Shown here: positions 23,975 to 30,563 of the stretch, in pieces
How the letters are laid out: each line of letters opens with the position of its first letter
Position numbering within the stretch: the stretch's first letter is position 1
Source: an uncultured Varibaculum sp.
GTDB taxonomy: Bacteria; Actinomycetota; Actinomycetes; Actinomycetales; Actinomycetaceae
NCBI GenBank assembly: GCA_947255165.1
Contig: CAMYFZ010000017.1
Coordinates: 1 to 30,563 of the forward strand
Reading direction: 5' to 3'
DNA: 30,563 nucleotides
Notes under the pieces: model-generated
Databases searched by the model: none
What the model was told of the DNA's origin: nothing
Seen by the model: the letters and a program-made list of their open reading frames with translations, nothing else
Translations under genes and position numbers: made by a program

Positions 23975-25369
23975 ATGAGTTCTTCAGTAACCACTTCTTT
24001 GTTGACCGATATGTATGAGCTGACCATGGTGGATGCCGCCTTGAAATCTGGCACCTGGAATCGCGGCTCCATTTTTGAACTATTCGGTCGGCGACTGCCA
24101 GCAGCGCGTCGTTTCGGGGTGATGGCCGGCAATGCCCGCGTAATCGAAGCCTTAGAGCGTTTCGAATTTTCAGCTGACGAGATTGACTACTTATCAAGGG
24201 AAAAAATAGTTAGCGATGACTGTCTGGATTACCTGAAAACCTATAAATTCAAAGGTAATATTTTCGGCTATACCGAAGGGGAATGCTATTTCGAGTCCTC
24301 CCCGCTACTGCAGGTAGAAGGTACTTTTGCCGAGTGTGTTCTCTTGGAAACCCTGCTGCTGTCGATTTTAAATCACGATTGTGCGGTCGCTAGCGCGGCC
24401 TCCAGGATGACTATCGCAGCTCACGGGAGGCCATGTGTGGATATGGGCGCCCGGCGCACCCATGAGCGCAGTGCGGTCTCTGCCGCGCGTGCCTCCTATA
24501 TCGCTGGTTTTAGGGGAACTTCCTGTCTGGAGGCCGGTAAGCGTTATGGGATTCCCACTATCGGAACCGCGGCGCACTCTTTCACTTTGATTCACGACTC
24601 CGAAGAGGATGCCTTCCGGGCGCAACTGGCCAGCTTGGGGCCAGGAACCACTTTGCTGGTGGACACCTATGATGTGGCCCGCGCAGTCGAGCTCGGGGTA
24701 AAACTAGCCCGGGAAGCCGGTGGCGAACTGGGATGCGTACGCTTGGATTCTGGGGACCTGGTGGCGGAGGCATTCAAAGTCCGGGCGCTGCTGGATTCCT
24801 TGGATGCCCACAGCACCAAGATTACGGTTACGAATGACCTGGACGAATACGCGATTGCGGCTCTCGGCGCCGCTCCGGTGGATTCCTATGGGGTGGGCAC
24901 CAAGATGGTGACTGGTTCTGGCATTCCGACTGCCGCTTTGGTTTATAAACTGGTGCAGCGGGTGAATGAGGACGGCTCTATTCACGATGTCGCCAAGCGT
25001 TCGACCTCTAAATCCACTTTGGGAGGGCGCAAGTTCGCGGGGCGTGCCCGTGGCGAAGATGGCTACGCTAATGCAGAGTTGGTAGTAGTGGCCGATAACG
25101 CCCAGCAGGCTGAGGTGGAGTTTGAGCGCCGCAACGCCCGTCCGCTGTTAGTGGATTTGGTTACTGATGGAGAGCCCAATCCGCGTTACGTTGGCAAGCA
25201 AGCTTTGCAGGATGCCCAAGATCACCACGTGAAGGCGCGCAACGAACTCCCCTACCCCGGCTGGAGGCTATCGGCCGGAGAGGCCGCGATTCCTACCGAG
25301 ATTATTCATGTAACTGAGCGTGAGGACGAAGTCGAGGCTCCTAGCAGCAAACCAGAGCCTCGTCGCTAA
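23975..25369 (+). CDS. pncB: Nicotinate phosphoribosyltransferase
   Basis: A 464-residue enzyme making nicotinate mononucleotide from nicotinate and PRPP with ATP, the Preiss-Handler entry to NAD. Typical segments are LLTDMYELTM at the N-terminus, GARRTHERSAVSAARASY (part of the substrate site), GTAAHSF with the His that is phosphorylated in the family, and RLDSGDL. The last 20 residues are charged and variable. I chose ATG 23975 rather than the in-frame TTG at 23945 because TATGCT lies 6 nt before the ATG and the TTG would lie upstream of that promoter. Divergent from clpS, as in Rv1330c-Rv1331. Confidence 0.96.
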   Translation: MSSSVTTSLLTDMYELTMVDAALKSGTWNRGSIFELFGRRLPAARRFGVMAGNARVIEALERFEFSADEIDYLSREKIVSDDCLDYLKTYKFKGNIFGYTEGECYFESSPLLQVEGTFAECVLLETLLLSILNHDCAVASAASRMTIAAHGRPCVDMGARRTHERSAVSAARASYIAGFRGTSCLEAGKRYGIPTIGTAAHSFTLIHDSEEDAFRAQLASLGPGTTLLVDTYDVARAVELGVKLAREAGGELGCVRLDSGDLVAEAFKVRALLDSLDAHSTKITVTNDLDEYAIAALGAAPVDSYGVGTKMVTGSGIPTAALVYKLVQRVNEDGSIHDVAKRSTSKSTLGGRKFAGRARGEDGYANAELVVVADNAQQAEVEFERRNARPLLVDLVTDGEPNPRYVGKQALQDAQDHHVKARNELPYPGWRLSAGEAAIPTEIIHVTEREDEVEAPSSKPEPRR

Positions 25370-25420
25370 AAGAGCTTTAGCTGGTCATTAGCTAGATCAG
25401 TCAGGACGCTGCTGCTAGTT

Positions 25421-25442
25421 TGCTAGCTGCGTGCTAGCTGCG
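25421..25442. repeat. 11-bp tandem repeat downstream of pncB
   Basis: TGCTAGCTGCG occurs twice head to tail (25421-25431, 25432-25442), with a further partial copy just before. The CTAGC/GCTAG symmetry allows small hairpins. It lies in the 146-nt gap between convergent pncB and the DUF3039 gene, where I see no strong terminator. Confidence 0.6.
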
Positions 25443-25515
25443 CCCTCCCTGTTTAAGGCTCCTTAGCCGGCGTTTTCTGGGCCGGTAGCGCGTGGGAGCA
25501 CCGACCAATCAGGTC

Positions 25516-25830
25516 TTAGCGCGACCCTCCGGGACCGCGAAATGGCCAGTCGGGACCGCCGGAAGCATCCATCTCTTTCTTGATTTCTACGCAACGCGGA
25601 CAGATAGGGTGGTTTCGCACCTCGCGAGTAGGAACCCAGACCTTGCCGCAAAGGGCAACTACGGGCTGTCCGGTAAGCCGGGAAGCAGCCAGGCGATGCG
25701 CCGAAACATAATGCGCATAACGGTCTTTGTCCCCGGGCTCTTGCCGACGAGTTTCTGGACGCTCCAGAACTCCTAGGCCGCCCTCACTCTGTACGCCGTC
25801 TGGATCTGATAAGCCGTTATGCATTTCCAT
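25516..25830 (-). CDS. DUF3039 family protein
   Basis: A 104-residue protein of the actinobacterial DUF3039 family, of unknown function. Conserved segments GDKDRYAHYVSAHRL, VVALCGKVWVP and CPRCVEIKK are present; the single Cys in ALCGK plus the CPRC pair could bind a metal (inference). ATG 25830 is preceded by AGGA and GAGG; a second ATG two codons on (25824) is almost as good. The frame is open to 25890, but the promoter lies within that extension. There is no signal peptide. It stands alone between pncB and the GntP permease gene. Confidence 0.85.
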   Translation of the reverse strand: MEMHNGLSDPDGVQSEGGLGVLERPETRRQEPGDKDRYAHYVSAHRLAASRLTGQPVVALCGKVWVPTREVRNHPICPRCVEIKKEMDASGGPDWPFRGPGGSR

Positions 25831-25861
25831 AACCTCAATCCTAGCGGCTCGAGAAGCAAAA

Positions 25862-25890
25862 ATTATCAGTAGCTGTAGATTTAAGGGCAA
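25862..25890 (-). promoter_or_regulatory. Promoter of the DUF3039 gene
   Basis: On the minus strand TTGCCC (25890-25885) is 17 nt from GATAAT (25867-25862). Transcription would start near 25855, leaving a leader of about 25 nt with a ribosome site, unlike the leaderless genes nearby. Confidence 0.6.
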
Positions 25891-25932
25891 GCGCGGGCGA
25901 ATATTTGCTGACCGCGAAAGTGCGCAGCTGTT

Positions 25933-27471
25933 TTAGGCAAACAAGAGCGAAAGCAGGAAGGTAAAAATCAATCCCAGCACCGACACAATAGTTTGCACGA
26001 TCATGTGGGTTTTAGTAGCTTGCCCCAAGGTCATCCCGAAACATTCCTTCACGAACCAGAATCCGGAGTGGTTAACCCAGTTCAGCCCAATGGAGCCAGA
26101 ACCAATCGCAATTACAATCAAGGACACATAGGGTGCAGAATAGCCGATTACCAGCGGAGCTAAGATCCCGGTAGCAGATACGATTCCGACTGTAGCTGAG
26201 CCGGTACAAAACGACAGCAGCAGCCCGATTAACCAACCGAGAATTATTAGGTTCATATGGATAGAGCCCGCTGCACTGGCGATTGCATTCCCCAGATCAG
26301 AGTCTTTCAAGGCCGCGTTAAAGGCGCCCCCTCCCGCAATAATCATTACCACGGTTGCCACCGCCGCCAGGGATTTGGTCACCGATTCACGCAAGCGATC
26401 CCCATCCCATTTCTCTTGGATCATAATCACCGCGCCAGTAAATAACACCCCGATTAACATCGCGATATTTGGTTGCCCCACTACCCCGGCGAAAGTTTCA
26501 AAATGGCTCTTGGGAGCCACAATTTTCACCACTGCCTGAATTAGCATCAGTACCACTGGCAATAGCACGCAGCAAAAAGCCATGGGCGTGGAAATTCCCG
26601 AGCGACGAGGCGGGCTGGTCAAACCAGTTTTTGCGGTAGCCGTAGTTTGCGACCAAGCCCCGGGTCGCTGAGTGGGAGCCTCTTTGGGAGCGCCAAAAGC
26701 ATCCGGGATTTCGGTGTGATCGCGGGCCAGCTCGGCAAAGGACCCGGTTTCCTTATAAATCTTTTCTGCTTCCTCATAGGTGGTGCCCGCGTATTGGGTG
26801 ACTAGAGAAGCGGGAGGCTCGAGTTTGATTCTTGGAGCAATGAAGTTGCCGTATATGGGGCCCGCCAAAATCACAGTAGGAATCGCACACAGCAGACCTA
26901 AAAGGATAGTTAGTCCCATATCGGCGTTCAGAGCCTGCACCCCAATAATGGGACCAGGGTGCGGGGGAACCATGCCGTGCAGGCAACAAAGGGCGGCAAT
27001 CGCCGGAATCAAAGTGCGCAGATACCACTGTTGCGGCCGTCCGGATCGCACCTCGAGGCGGAGCGCTACCGCGTAGATTACTGGCATTAGCACCACCAGA
27101 CCTACCTCGAAGAACATGGGGATCCCCAGGATGAAGGCCACCCCGGTTATCACCCAGGGGGCTGCTTTCGGGGACGCATGGTCGAGGACGAAGTCTGCAA
27201 TATTTGAAACTGCGCCCGAGTCCGCCAGCAGTTTACCCAGCATGGCACCTAAGAAAACTAGGACGCCGGTATTTCCCAGAATCTTTCCTGACCCGGCCAT
27301 CAGGGTGTCGGGAATTTCTTTTATCGGTTCTCCCGCGGCGAGGGCAGTTAGGAAAGCAACGATATAGAGAGCTAGGAAGGGGTGCATTTTGGTGCGCCAG
27401 TTAATCAAAACTACTAAGAGAACTATGGCACCAAATAGGACTCCAAGAAGATAAATTGTGTGTCCGTCCAT
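25933..27471 (-). CDS. GntP-family gluconate/organic-acid:H+ symporter
   Basis: A 512-residue integral membrane permease with about 12 or more hydrophobic helices. Family marks include IPMFFEVGLVVLMPVIYA, VPPHPGPI, GSATVGIVSATGI and the C-terminal NHSGFWFVKECFGM. A hydrophilic loop of about 70 residues in the middle (from TQYAGTTYEEAEKIY to SPPRRSGIS) makes it longer than typical GntP proteins. ATG 27471 is chosen over the 26-codon extension to 27549 because the protein then begins at the first helix and TATACT stands 6 nt upstream. It is divergent from tcuAB with shared upstream DNA, so tricarballylate, citrate or a related acid is a plausible substrate. Sequence alone says only GntP family. 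Confidence 0.9.
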   Translation of the reverse strand: MDGHTIYLLGVLFGAIVLLVVLINWRTKMHPFLALYIVAFLTALAAGEPIKEIPDTLMAGSGKILGNTGVLVFLGAMLGKLLADSGAVSNIADFVLDHASPKAAPWVITGVAFILGIPMFFEVGLVVLMPVIYAVALRLEVRSGRPQQWYLRTLIPAIAALCCLHGMVPPHPGPIIGVQALNADMGLTILLGLLCAIPTVILAGPIYGNFIAPRIKLEPPASLVTQYAGTTYEEAEKIYKETGSFAELARDHTEIPDAFGAPKEAPTQRPGAWSQTTATAKTGLTSPPRRSGISTPMAFCCVLLPVVLMLIQAVVKIVAPKSHFETFAGVVGQPNIAMLIGVLFTGAVIMIQEKWDGDRLRESVTKSLAAVATVVMIIAGGGAFNAALKDSDLGNAIASAAGSIHMNLIILGWLIGLLLSFCTGSATVGIVSATGILAPLVIGYSAPYVSLIVIAIGSGSIGLNWVNHSGFWFVKECFGMTLGQATKTHMIVQTIVSVLGLIFTFLLSLLFA

Positions 27472-27477
27472 ACCGGG

Positions 27478-27483
27478 AGTATA
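27478..27483 (-). promoter_or_regulatory. -10 element of the GntP permease gene, leaderless configuration
   Basis: TATACT on the minus strand is followed by CCCGGT and the ATG at 27471; no ribosome site is present. Confidence 0.55.
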
Positions 27484-27505
27484 GACGCTAAAAAGAAAGA
27501 AAAAA

Positions 27506-27547
27506 GACACTCTGTGAAACGTGTCACCGATGGGGTGACTAAGTGTC
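27506..27547. promoter_or_regulatory. Cluster of GTCAC-type inverted repeats between permease and tcuA
   Basis: GTCACC (27523-27528) and GGTGAC (27534-27539) form a 6-5-6 inverted repeat. GACAC (27506-27510) and GTGTC (27521-27525) form a second with a 10-nt spacer, and another GTGTC lies at 27543-27547. The sites are upstream of the permease -10 region. A related GGGTCAC lies at 27628-27634, before tcuA. This is the expected place for a regulator of the divergent locus; no regulator gene is in the window. Confidence 0.5.
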
Positions 27548-27678
27548 ATAATAATAGGGTGCTGAACAGCTAATTTATTTAAAGTAAAATTAAGGTAAAC
27601 TAATTTTAGGTGAACATTGCGCGAACTGGGTCACAAAAAGTGTTAATCTCCGTTTGTTATCCACCTGGGAGAGAAAAT

Positions 27679-29103
27679 ATGCAGCAGCCTAACGCCACCG
27701 AGCTACTCACCCAACCTTGGGACGTGATAGTTATCGGAGGGGGAAACGCGGCAGTCGTTTCCGCCATGTCCGCTCAAGATCAAGGCGCAAAAGTTTTGAT
27801 TTTAGAAAGGGCAAATAAGACTTTCCGCGGAGGAAACTCCCGGCACACCCGCAATATCCGCTGTATCCACGATGCAGATTTCCCCTACAACACTGGTGCT
27901 TACACCAAAGAAGAGCTTTGGAAAGACCTTTGTTCGGTGGGGACGGGACCTTCCGATGAAGAAATAGCTGCCTTGACGGTAGAAGAAACTAGAACTGTGC
28001 CGCAATGGATGATGGATCATGGCGCCCTCTTCCAGCCGCCTCTGGCGGGAACCTTGCACCTAGGGCGTACCAACACTTTCTTCCTGGGCGGAGGAAAAGC
28101 TCTAATCAACAACTACTACCGTTCGCTGCGTTCGCGCCGGATTCCGGTGCTCTATGAATCCAGTGTGGAACATATGGACTTTGACGGCAACACCTGCACC
28201 GGTTTGACCGTGAACCACAAAGGCCAAAGCTACCAGGTAAAAGCCAATTCTTATGTGTGTGCCGCCGGCGGATTTGAAGCCAATGTGGACTGGTTAGCCA
28301 AATATTGGGGGCCAGCCGCCTATAACTACCATATCCGCGGACCGAAAACTAATGACGGCACCATCTTGCGACTGTTGCTGGATGCGGGAGCTGACCGGGC
28401 TGGCCAGCCTAAAGGCTTCCACGCGGTGGCGGTCGATGCCCGCAGCCCCATGTTTGATGGAGGGATCGCCACCCGCCTGGACTGCATTCCCTTCGGGATG
28501 GTACTAAATCGCGACTACCAACGCTTTTACAATGAAGGCGAAGAAATCTGGCCGAAACGTTATGCCATTTGGGGACGCAATATCGCTCAACAGCCAGATC
28601 AGGTAGCCTACGCGTTCTGGGATTCCAAAGCCAAGGGACTATTCATGCCCCCCATGTACGGGGTTTTCAAATCCGAAACTATCGCTGGCGTAGCCGAGCA
28701 GATGGGATTGGAGGGCCCGCGCGCCGAGGAAGCGGTTCGTCGCTTCAACGCGGGGATTTCTCCCGATGCTAATGAACGTTTTGATCCCTCACAAAAAGAT
28801 GGGGTCGGAACTTCAGGACTAGATCCCGAGAAAACTAACTGGGCGCGCGCCCTCGATATCGGTCCTTTCTACGGAATCAAGATGGCACCGGGGATTACCT
28901 TCACCTACATGGGGGTAAAAGTTAATACCCATGGCCGGATTCAAATGACCGATGGCGGGGAGTTCACCAACCTGTTTGCGGCCGGTGAAATCATGTCAGG
29001 AAACGTATTATCCAGCGGCTATATGGCCGGATTCGGGATGGCAATCGGAACCGTTTGGGGACGGATCTCAGGTAGGGAGGCAGCGCAAAATGGCAACAAG
29101 TGA
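27679..29103 (+). CDS. tcuA: FAD-dependent tricarballylate dehydrogenase
   Basis: A 474-residue flavoprotein of the succinate dehydrogenase/fumarate reductase group, best recognised as TcuA, which oxidises tricarballylate to cis-aconitate. The FAD-binding start is WDVIVIGGGNAAVVSAMSA followed by LILER. The SRHTRNIR and FFLGGGKALINNYY segments and the late GGEFTNLFAAGEIMSGN flavin site are present. Length agrees with Salmonella TcuA (about 467). I chose ATG 27679 with GGGAGAG upstream; the frame is open back to 27610. It overlaps tcuB by 14 nt, so the two are coupled. The oxidation product can enter the TCA cycle. Confidence 0.9.
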   Translation: MQQPNATELLTQPWDVIVIGGGNAAVVSAMSAQDQGAKVLILERANKTFRGGNSRHTRNIRCIHDADFPYNTGAYTKEELWKDLCSVGTGPSDEEIAALTVEETRTVPQWMMDHGALFQPPLAGTLHLGRTNTFFLGGGKALINNYYRSLRSRRIPVLYESSVEHMDFDGNTCTGLTVNHKGQSYQVKANSYVCAAGGFEANVDWLAKYWGPAAYNYHIRGPKTNDGTILRLLLDAGADRAGQPKGFHAVAVDARSPMFDGGIATRLDCIPFGMVLNRDYQRFYNEGEEIWPKRYAIWGRNIAQQPDQVAYAFWDSKAKGLFMPPMYGVFKSETIAGVAEQMGLEGPRAEEAVRRFNAGISPDANERFDPSQKDGVGTSGLDPEKTNWARALDIGPFYGIKMAPGITFTYMGVKVNTHGRIQMTDGGEFTNLFAAGEIMSGNVLSSGYMAGFGMAIGTVWGRISGREAAQNGNK

Positions 29104-30226
29104 AGTTAGTACCGGTAAGGGCGGAGCAATTTTCGCTGAAGGACGACGGCAGCTAGCGATTTGTAATGCCTGCCGTTACTGTGCGGGTTACTGCCCGGTT
29201 TGGCCGGCTATGGAACGCCACCCTTCGCCCTCACGCGAGGAAATGGAGCAACTGGCGAACCTGTGCCACGACTGCCGAGATTGCTACACCGCCTGCATGT
29301 ACACTCCCCCGCACGAGTTCGGTCTTAACCCGCCTAAATTATTTGCGGAAATACGCCAAGAAACCTACGAACGCTATATTTTCCCGTATAAGCTGCCGCG
29401 GATTATCTCGGGAGTTCGCGGTCTGGCGCTGATTTTTATTCTCTGTTTGCTGGCGCTGTGCGGTATCGGATATTTCTTTGGTACCGAGGATTGGTTGACT
29501 ACCTCCAGCGGGCAAATCTACGACGTGTTCGGGCATATCGCCTTAGTGCTGTTTATGTCAGCGTGTTTGATTTACGGTTTAGTGGTCACCATCGCGGGAA
29601 TGGCGCGCTTTTGGCGGGCAATCCGCACGGAAAATTCGACTTTCTTCAGCTTCTCTAACTGGGGAAAGACCGTTAGCGATATTTTGGTGCTGCGCCATAT
29701 GAGCGGCGGACAAGAGGGCTGTTCCTATGTGGGCGGGGAGCCGTCTCGCAAACGCAAAGTAGGACACCACTTGCTAATGTACGGTTTTATCGGCACTTTT
29801 CTGGCTACGGTTAGCGCGGCTTTTATGCAGTACGTGCTGGGAATGATGCCACCTTATTCACTACTTTCAGTACCGGTGATTCTGGGGTCTATCGGAGGTC
29901 TGGCGGCGATGGCAGGAGCCATCATGCTAATGGCGCTGAAGCCAAAATCAGATCGCAAAGAAACCACCGAACGCATGTGGCAAGCTGACCACTCGCTGTT
30001 GGGCGGACTAATGGCGCTGATGCTCAGCGGCTTCTTGGTGACGGTATTTCGGGGCGGTGCAGTGTTCCCCTCCGTACTGATTTTGCATTTAGCCATGGTG
30101 GCCACCGCGTTCTTAGTATTCCCACGCACCAAGTTCTTGCACCTGTTCTTCCGCGCCCTGTCCATTTATCAAGATAACTTGGAATCCCGCGCGCACCTAA
30201 AGTCTTTGCAAGCAAAGAAAGGCTAG
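29090..30226 (+). CDS. tcuB: TcuB: Fe-S/membrane protein reoxidising TcuA
   Basis: A 378-residue protein, the same size as Salmonella TcuB, which takes electrons from reduced TcuA to the quinone pool. Two 4Fe-4S motifs are visible near the N-terminus: Cys25, 28, 31, 35 (CNACRYCAGYC) and Cys59, 62, 65, 69 (CHDCRDCYTAC). About six hydrophobic helices follow from residue 105 on, with His residues able to bind haem (GHIALVLF, GHHLLMYGF, HLAMVATAF). ATG 29090 has AGGGAGG upstream and overlaps the tcuA end. The open frame extends back to 28952 inside tcuA, but that part is a shadow. Confidence 0.92.
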   Translation: MATSEVSTGKGGAIFAEGRRQLAICNACRYCAGYCPVWPAMERHPSPSREEMEQLANLCHDCRDCYTACMYTPPHEFGLNPPKLFAEIRQETYERYIFPYKLPRIISGVRGLALIFILCLLALCGIGYFFGTEDWLTTSSGQIYDVFGHIALVLFMSACLIYGLVVTIAGMARFWRAIRTENSTFFSFSNWGKTVSDILVLRHMSGGQEGCSYVGGEPSRKRKVGHHLLMYGFIGTFLATVSAAFMQYVLGMMPPYSLLSVPVILGSIGGLAAMAGAIMLMALKPKSDRKETTERMWQADHSLLGGLMALMLSGFLVTVFRGGAVFPSVLILHLAMVATAFLVFPRTKFLHLFFRALSIYQDNLESRAHLKSLQAKKG

Positions 30227-30435
30227 AACCGCTATAAGCTGCGCGGCTTCAAGCTGACTATCAGCCGCCGATGGACTGGCTTTAGGACGCAGCCGGGGTT
30301 GCTGCGCCCTGGTAACTGTGTGGATAATGCGTCGCTCACGTCGAAAAGCCTGGGAGTGTAAGCGAAGATTGATTTCCTGGCCTCCGCGAGCTTTGCGGCG
30401 CTCATCCTCAAGAAGGTGAAGTATCACCGCACCTA
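30227..30435. other. Intergenic stretch between tcuB and the ssrA promoter
   Basis: No convincing gene is seen. It holds a CGCAGC/GCTGCG hairpin (30288-30293, 30301-30306) without a T-run and a GGTGA/TCACC hairpin (30415-30419, 30424-30428). A 76-codon minus-strand frame across it starts with a run unlike any family I know and overlaps the tcuB end. Confidence 0.4.
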
Positions 30436-30464
30436 TTGACTATTGGAGAAAAATCTTTGAGAAT
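30436..30464 (+). promoter_or_regulatory. Probable ssrA promoter
   Basis: TTGACT (30436-30441) and GAGAAT (30459-30464) are separated by 17 nt. Transcription would start near 30471, about 33 nt before the mature tmRNA 5' end, leaving a precursor leader for RNase P to remove. Confidence 0.5.
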
Positions 30465-30470
30465 GAAAGG

Positions 30471-30493
30471 CGGCGTTCGCGCCGGTTGTTTTT
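30471..30493 (+). terminator. Intrinsic-terminator-like hairpin just before ssrA
   Basis: CGGCG (30471-30475), loop TTCG (30476-30479) and CGCCG (30480-30484) form a GC stem with a UUCG tetraloop, followed by GTTGTTTTT. It ends 11 nt before tmRNA. It could stop transcription from tcuB, or lie within the ssrA precursor leader. Confidence 0.6.
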
Positions 30494-30503
30494 CAACTTA
30501 ATA

Positions 30504-30563
30504 GGGGCCGATCGGTTTCGACAGCTGGTATTGGTTGCAGAGAAGCGTGCCGAGAATGTGAAG
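30504..30563 (+). ncRNA. ssrA: tmRNA (ssrA), 5' end only, cut by window edge
   Basis: The sequence starting GGGGCCGATCGGTTTCGACAG is the conserved 5' end of bacterial tmRNA, where GGGG...GGTTTCGAC forms the acceptor and D-loop-like part. The following AAGCGTGCCG also agrees with mycobacterial tmRNA. tmRNA rescues stalled ribosomes and adds a degradation tag. The tag reading frame and the 3' half lie beyond the end of the window. Confidence 0.95.

Noticed and set aside
25421..25442. Short tandem repeats considered as a CRISPR remnant
   Set aside because: Units are 11 bp without spacers and there are no cas genes in the window.
27472..27549. 26-codon extension of the GntP permease
   Set aside because: It covers the -10 element and part of the inverted repeats, and the family N-terminus fits ATG 27471.
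28952..29089. N-terminal extension of tcuB inside tcuA
   Set aside because: The extension translates tcuA sequence in another frame; ATG 29090 has AGGGAGG and gives the size of known TcuB.
30197..30427. 76-codon minus-strand frame after tcuB
   Set aside because: It overlaps the tcuB end, has no ribosome site, and the product (rich in Arg and Leu) resembles no family I know.

Overview
The window is chromosomal DNA from a Gram-positive actinobacterium. The evidence is an actinobacteria-restricted set of genes (UPF0182, PPA1309-like, Lon-like PDZ protease, DUF2342 zincin, UvrD2-like helicase, DUF2017, DUF3039, the SsbB/EttA pair), frequent GTG starts, and many genes that appear to lack a leader. 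Gene order repeatedly matches Mycobacterium tuberculosis blocks (Rv2477c-Rv2478c; Rv3193c-Rv3199c; Rv1330c-Rv1341), but base composition is only moderately GC-rich. Together with the secreted surface protein and the tricarballylate genes this suggests a host-associated member of the Actinomycetaceae (for example Varibaculum- or Mobiluncus-like). The genus is inference.

Layout. 1-742 (-): 5' part of a secreted Ig-like surface protein that runs off the left edge. 947-1925 (+): an orphan PTS EIIB domain and a HAD phosphatase. 1955-6652 (-): ssbB-like gene, ettA and malQ. 6809-6884: tRNA-Arg(TCT) with an unusual anticodon stem. 6989-7615 (-): orn. 7721-8968 (+): ilvA, ending at a large bidirectional terminator shared with the convergent UPF0182 gene. 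9083-19843: a conserved actinobacterial block holding UPF0182 (-), PPA1309-like (+), PDZ/Lon-like protease (-), DUF2342 zincin (+), ThiF/RRE-like protein (+), uvrD2-like (-) and nudC (-). 19939-25369: rph-rdgB (+) converging on clpS-DUF2017-murI-MBL (-), with pncB (+) divergent from clpS. 25516-25830 (-): DUF3039 gene. 25933-30226: a GntP-family permease (-) divergent from tcuA-tcuB (+), probably a tricarballylate or related acid utilisation module. 30504-end: the 5' end of tmRNA (ssrA), cut by the window edge.

How the genes work together. Much of the window is housekeeping: RNA turnover and quality control (orn, rph, ssrA), nucleotide clean-up (rdgB, nudC), NAD salvage (pncB), cell-wall D-glutamate supply (murI), translation (ettA, tRNA-Arg), DNA maintenance (ssbB, uvrD2) and proteolysis (clpS, Lon-like protease, zincin). 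Metabolic accessories are glucan remodelling (malQ), the orphan EIIB/HAD pair, ilvA, and the tcuAB/GntP locus. Seven genes share a TANNNT hexamer placed 6-7 nt before the start codon, which predicts leaderless mRNAs.

The most interesting deviations are a ClpS whose N-degron pocket is degenerate, a UvrD2-like helicase without the mycobacterial tetracysteine motif, the tRNA-Arg with two anticodon-stem mismatches, operator-like repeats in several divergent promoters, a terminator-like hairpin just before ssrA, and a GntP permease where the known tcu locus has an MFS transporter. I saw no insertion sequence, phage gene or CRISPR array.
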